Positions 61,010 to 64,000 of a stretch of 64,000 bases of DNA are shown in pieces. Below the pieces are notes generated by a model. That model had not been told where the DNA came from and searched no databases. It saw only the letters and a list, made by a program, of their open reading frames with translations. The stretch covers positions 1 through 64,000 of the forward strand of contig JAFRUS010000092.1 of the NCBI GenBank assembly GCA_017438745.1. Direction: 5' to 3'. The position numbers and the translations under genes were made by a program. The DNA is from Oscillospiraceae bacterium (lineage in GTDB: Bacteria > Bacillota > Clostridia > Oscillospirales > Ruminococcaceae). Within the stretch, counting starts at the first letter, position 1, and each line of letters starts with the position of its first letter.

Positions 61010-63019
61010 ATGGGAGATACAAAGTTGTGTTATGGCTGTTTTAGCCCGATTGGTGACGAGGACAAGTGCCCGCACTGCGGATATAAACAGCAGTCTCCGT
61101 ATTCACCGTCATATATTGCTCCGGGAACCATACTCAAAGAAAAATATATGGTAGGTAAAATGCTTGGCCATAACGGAGAAGGAGCAACATATCTTGCATT
61201 CGATACCGTACTTTCCTGCAAGGTTATCTTAAAGGAATATATGCCTGATACACTGTGTTCACGTGACAAGGAAACTCAGGCTATTTCAGTAAATTCAAAC
61301 AGCACAGTGCAGTACAAGTCACTTATGGAGGAGTTTACTGAACTCAACAAGAAGCTTGCCAAGCTTCGCAACATTGACCATATCCAGCAGGTACAGGATA
61401 TGTTCCACGAAAACAACACTGCCTACGTTGTTTTTGAGTACCTCGAAGGTCAGAACCTTATGCAGTATCTTAAGGAAAACGGCGGCGAACTTTCATGGAG
61501 AAGAGTTCAGAAGCTGTTTCCTCCGCTTTTCACCTCACTCAGCCAGCTTCACAATGCCGGCATAATCCACAGAGGTATCAGCCCGAACACTATCTTCGTT
61601 ACAAAGAAGGGCGAACTTAAGCTTACTGACTTCTGCATTGCAGCAGTAAGAACAAACAAGGAAGAATTAAGTTCTGAACTTTTCAAGGGCTACGCTGCTC
61701 CTGAACAGTACTCACCGGCTATCTGGCAGGGTACATGGACAGACGTTTACGGTATTTCATCAGTTCTTTACAGAATCCTTACAGGCTGCATGCCTACTGA
61801 GGCTCTTCTCAGAAACGAAGCTGATGATCTTACACCACCGGCTTCACTCAACGTTGATATTCCTGACAACGTTTCAGACGCTATTATCGGCGGTATGAAA
61901 ATGGCCGGCGAGGAAAGAATCCAGACTATCAGTGAACTGGAAGCTCTTACTTTCAGACAGTCTGACGACGACATGGAAAAGACTACAGTTAATATAGGAA
62001 ACATTGCTTCACAGAACGCACGCGAAGCTATCCAGAAGCAGCGCAGCCTTGAAGCAGCAGCTGAAAAGGCGCCTGAGAGCGATAACAGTGAGCGTGCAGA
62101 ACGTTATGACCGTTCAGACCGCTACGATGCACCTCCTCAGCGTGAACGTATGATCCGTCCTGCTCCGGAACCGGAGGAATTCGAGGATGAATACGCTATA
62201 ATCGAAAAGGTAAGACCGATAATCTTCGTTCTCATTCTTGTAATTATTGTCGGCGCTATCATACTCTTCTTTGTAAAGCAGATCGGCGTAGTTGGTAAGT
62301 CTAAGAACAATGGTATTGAAGCAAACATCGCTTCAGTTACAACAGAAGCTGAAACAGAGCCTCCTGTAACAGAAGTTCCTGTTGAGGAAAGCAATGGTTT
62401 CTACATCCAGGATGTAGTTCCTGCAACTCTTGCTCCTGTAACTGTTGCTGAAACAGTTTCATCACAGACAGGTATGACAGAGTTCACAACAGGCGGCAAT
62501 GCTGAACAGAATATTCAGATGATCAACTTCATCGGTAAGAACTACGACGACGTTAAGCTCTCATCACTTGTACAGGATCTTAACATCACAGTACAGTATA
62601 CAGCTGCTGAAGGCAAGCAGAAGGGCGAAATCATCGACCAGAGCATCAAGGAAGGCACCTGGATCTCAAGCGGTGTTGACGTTATCCTTACTGTTGTAGG
62701 CGACGGTACAGATGCACCTCTCACAACACTTGAATCAGGCGGCACAGTTGTTACAAACAGCAACGTTGTAAAGGGCGTTGTTCCGAACATCAAGACACCT
62801 GAAGGCGTAAGCCAGAAGTTAAAGGACTACATTGCACTTCTCGATGCAGCAGGTATTCCTTACAAGTGCGTTCCTGTTTCAAATCCTGATGCTTACCCAA
62901 GCAAGGGCTACGTAGTAAGCGTTGATCCTGGCGTTGGCTCATCAGTAACAGGAATCGTTGAAGTAGTATTTACTCCGGACGGTGAATACAGCTCAACATT
63001 CTACTCATCAGGTCAGTAA
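61010..63019 (+). CDS. Zinc-ribbon / pseudokinase / PASTA membrane protein
   Basis: 669 residues. N-terminal zinc ribbon CYGCFSPI...CPHCGYK (residues 5-24), kinase-fold domain about 40-310, low-complexity Ser/Arg linker, membrane segment at about 403-424 (IIFVLILVIIVGAIILFFVK), then two PASTA-like repeats with the SLVQDLNITVQYTAAEGKQK and VPNIKTPEGVSQKLKDYIAL pattern. The catalytic loop is HRGISPNTIFV, with Gly in place of the catalytic Asp. The metal motif is TDFC, so DFG Gly is lost, and the glycine loop is GHNGEGATY. It is probably a pseudokinase that senses cell-wall material and signals by binding. Confidence 0.9.
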   Translation: MGDTKLCYGCFSPIGDEDKCPHCGYKQQSPYSPSYIAPGTILKEKYMVGKMLGHNGEGATYLAFDTVLSCKVILKEYMPDTLCSRDKETQAISVNSNSTVQYKSLMEEFTELNKKLAKLRNIDHIQQVQDMFHENNTAYVVFEYLEGQNLMQYLKENGGELSWRRVQKLFPPLFTSLSQLHNAGIIHRGISPNTIFVTKKGELKLTDFCIAAVRTNKEELSSELFKGYAAPEQYSPAIWQGTWTDVYGISSVLYRILTGCMPTEALLRNEADDLTPPASLNVDIPDNVSDAIIGGMKMAGEERIQTISELEALTFRQSDDDMEKTTVNIGNIASQNAREAIQKQRSLEAAAEKAPESDNSERAERYDRSDRYDAPPQRERMIRPAPEPEEFEDEYAIIEKVRPIIFVLILVIIVGAIILFFVKQIGVVGKSKNNGIEANIASVTTEAETEPPVTEVPVEESNGFYIQDVVPATLAPVTVAETVSSQTGMTEFTTGGNAEQNIQMINFIGKNYDDVKLSSLVQDLNITVQYTAAEGKQKGEIIDQSIKEGTWISSGVDVILTVVGDGTDAPLTTLESGGTVVTNSNVVKGVVPNIKTPEGVSQKLKDYIALLDAAGIPYKCVPVSNPDAYPSKGYVVSVDPGVGSSVTGIVEVVFTPDGEYSSTFYSSGQ

Positions 63020-63046
63020 TGAACTTAGAAATTTTGTTATAATATA

Positions 63047-63079
63047 AAGAAGACCACTCGATAACGGGTGGTCTTTTAC
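63047..63079 (+). terminator. Terminator after the PASTA gene
   Basis: AAGACCACTCG / CGGGTGGTCTT form an 11-bp stem with one wobble pair (63050-63075) and a TTTT run. Confidence 0.9.
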
Positions 63080-63172
63080 TTTGCATATAAACTTTCGGTT
63101 CTGTCATCTGCGTTATGTTGACAGCAAACAAACGTAATCACGTTTTCACACTGTTTATAAACCGATATAAAG

Positions 63173-63209
63173 AAAAACACCAGCTACAAAACTGTATCTG
63201 GTGTTTTTT
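63173..63209 (-). terminator. Terminator of the structured RNA gene
   Basis: AAAACACCAG and CTGGTGTTTT arms with a 14-nt loop. On the minus strand it is followed by TTTTTCT. A-runs and T-runs on both sides would let it act in both directions. Confidence 0.88.
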
Positions 63210-63414
63210 AATATGTACCGCCTTGCCGTATTACACAGCATATAAAACCCGCTTATTCAGCAGGTGGGTATCAGCCTGAAAGTTTCATACTCCCTTCGTC
63301 CCGAGATGAGGAGGTCTGCAGTCCGCAGTCAGAGCAAAATTCCCTAAGTAAAAGTGTTGGATTATATGAGCTGTATATAACGTACAAGGCAGAAATTACA
63401 TTTTTTTCTTTTCA
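63173..63414 (-). ncRNA. Structured non-coding RNA, 6S-like
   Basis: On the minus strand a consensus promoter (63449-63421), a 5' end near 63414 by inference and a strong terminator (63209-63173) bound a transcript of about 240 nt with no plausible ORF. GCCUUG (from 63390) pairs with CAAGGC (to 63220), and the pairing continues through GUUAUAUACAGC with GCUGUGUAAUAC and CAUAUAA with UUAUAUG. This gives a long rod. Inner hairpins are ACCUGCU/AAGCGGGU, CUGC/GCAG and GGGAGUAU/AUACCC. The rod with a central bubble resembles 6S RNA. It lacks the GGAAGGAAGCA core of SRP RNA and has no tRNA-like end as in tmRNA. Structure confidence is high, family identity moderate. Confidence 0.6.
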
Positions 63415-63420
63415 ATTAGA

Positions 63421-63449
63421 ATTATATCACAAAAGAATAGGCTTGTCAA
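63421..63449 (-). promoter_or_regulatory. Sigma-A type promoter of the structured RNA
   Basis: TTGACA (63449-63444), a 17-bp spacer and TATAAT (63426-63421), both perfect consensus. Much of the spacer (CTATTCTTTTGT) is shared with the DUF1292 promoter. Confidence 0.9.
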
Positions 63450-63465
63450 CCCGATTTTTTATGAA

Positions 63466-63783
63466 TTATTCTTCAGTTTCAGCTTCGTCTTCGTCTTCAA
63501 ATTCTTCCATGATCCTGTCAAGGAACATCTGACCGATTCTTTCGAACTCTTCATCATCTTCAATAGAAGCGAGGAGTTCTTCGCCGTCAACTTCCTCCAT
63601 CTTGAGAACGACAAGCTCGTCGCTGCCTTCAAGAACGTCCTCTGGGTTTTCAGCATATGGTACAAGTGCGTAATATGTATTTCCTTCTGCCTCCATGACA
63701 TCAAGAAGTTCAAAGGTCTGTTCAACGCCCTCTTCATCAACTAATGTATAGAGATCAGGTCCGAATTCTGATATTTCCGGCAT
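63466..63783 (-). CDS. DUF1292-family protein
   Basis: 105 residues from the ATG at 63783, with AGGGAG 8 bp upstream; an upstream ATG at 63834 lacks a ribosome site. The DUF1292 pattern is visible: LYTLVDEEGVEQTFELLDVM and TYYALVPYAEN...VVLKMEEVDGEELLASIEDD. The protein is very acidic. The function is unknown; in Firmicutes it often lies near ruvX/yqgF and alaS, which are not in view. Confidence 0.9.
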   Translation of the reverse strand: MPEISEFGPDLYTLVDEEGVEQTFELLDVMEAEGNTYYALVPYAENPEDVLEGSDELVVLKMEEVDGEELLASIEDDEEFERIGQMFLDRIMEEFEDEDEAETEE

Positions 63784-63844
63784 GATAATTCTCCCTTCTG
63801 CCCGCGGGCCTGTTACTTCCGGTGCGAATAACACCTACCTTTTA

Positions 63845-63873
63845 ATTTTACTACAAAAGAATAGTGTTGTCAA
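63845..63873 (-). promoter_or_regulatory. Sigma-A type promoter for the DUF1292 gene
   Basis: TTGACA (63873-63868), a 17-bp spacer and TAAAAT (63850-63845). Confidence 0.85.
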
Positions 63874-63930
63874 TAGTATTCTAAAAAAATCAAAACAAAC
63901 AAAAAAATAATAAAAAAATCAAAAAAAGTG

Positions 63931-63959
63931 TTGACATTCACAGATAAATATGATATTAT
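63931..63959 (+). promoter_or_regulatory. Sigma-A type promoter for a gene beyond the right edge
   Basis: TTGACA at 63931-63936, a 17-bp spacer and TATTAT at 63954-63959. Confidence 0.75.
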
Positions 63960-63965
63960 ATAGTC

Positions 63966-64000
63966 ATGGAAAGGAAAAACAAAGTTCAGGCGATAAGAAC
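63966..64000 (+). CDS. Possible start of a gene cut by the window edge
   Basis: ATG 63966 opens MERKNKVQAIR and runs off the window. It is 6 bp after the -10 box, so the transcript would have almost no leader. Otherwise the true start lies further on, with GGAAAGG (63967-63974) as its ribosome site. Too little is seen to name a product. Confidence 0.35.
   Translation, partial: MERKNKVQAIR

Noticed and set aside
63220..63390. SRP RNA, tmRNA or RNase P RNA for the minus-strand RNA gene
   Set aside because: No GGAAGGAAGCA core (SRP), no alanine tRNA-like ends (tmRNA), and no RNase P conserved CRI/CRV sequences; the length is also wrong for the last two.

Overview
The window reads as a chromosomal segment of a low-to-mid GC, Gram-positive anaerobe, most like a Ruminococcus (Oscillospiraceae, class Clostridia). 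The evidence is the strong G-rich ribosome-binding sites, sigma-A promoters of the TTGACA-17-TATAAT type, the Firmicutes cluster yhbY-nadD-yqeK-LCP-rsfS, a Firmicutes-style fla/che-type flagellar operon, PASTA and zinc-ribbon kinase-fold proteins, and a separate biotin carrier with carboxyltransferase genes. The genus is an inference; no rRNA is present. The only tRNA is tRNA-Arg(CCG).

Layout. 1-516 is the tail of a VVEPEP-repeat protein. 781-2726 is an AT-rich two-gene cassette (OLD-like ATPase plus a protein with a possible PD-(D/E)XK nuclease motif) with its own promoter and terminator; it looks like a defence-type accessory module. 2939-11288 holds housekeeping genes (ftsY, rdgB, yhbY, nadD, yqeK, an LCP protein, rsfS, leuS, rpsU). 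From 11541 to 37358 a single co-oriented run of about 26 kb encodes the flagellar rod, MS ring, export apparatus, hook, stator, FliN, sigma-28, a PilZ protein and two FliK-like proteins. The run lacks fliG, fliL, fliM, flhF, flhG and every chemotaxis gene at the places where related operons carry them.

37482-44341 contains a minus-strand flavodoxin-type protein, an rRNA pseudouridine synthase, a three-gene biotin-dependent carboxyltransferase set resembling the soluble transcarboxylase, and metA. 44374-53693 is a signalling block: small membrane proteins, tRNA-Arg, a cytoplasmic leucine-rich-repeat protein, a protein kinase / vWA / PP2C triad of the TerY-P kind, a convergent low-complexity Q/G/M/Y-rich protein, and two paralogous membrane GGDEF proteins with altered active-site motifs. 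54025-60036 carries an ACT-domain regulator with homoserine dehydrogenase, two overlapping M42 peptidases, a GNAT acetyltransferase and a methionine gamma-lyase-like enzyme. 60110-63019 encodes an anchored protein and a PASTA protein whose kinase domain lacks the catalytic Asp. The right end holds a minus-strand structured RNA gene (6S-like shape), a DUF1292 gene and the start of a further gene.

The observations I rate highest are: the ATPase/nuclease-like cassette; a FliK ruler enlarged to 1143 residues by 29 tandem 18-residue repeats; the missing switch genes; FtsY with its acidic domain and basic-aromatic tip at the C-terminus instead of the N-terminus; a dispersed three-hairpin element with terminal inverted repeats that lands on stop codons inside and outside the flagellar operon; the leader peptide and alternative hairpins before rpsU; the TerY-P triad beside a prion-like protein; and the structured RNA at 63.2-63.4 kb.
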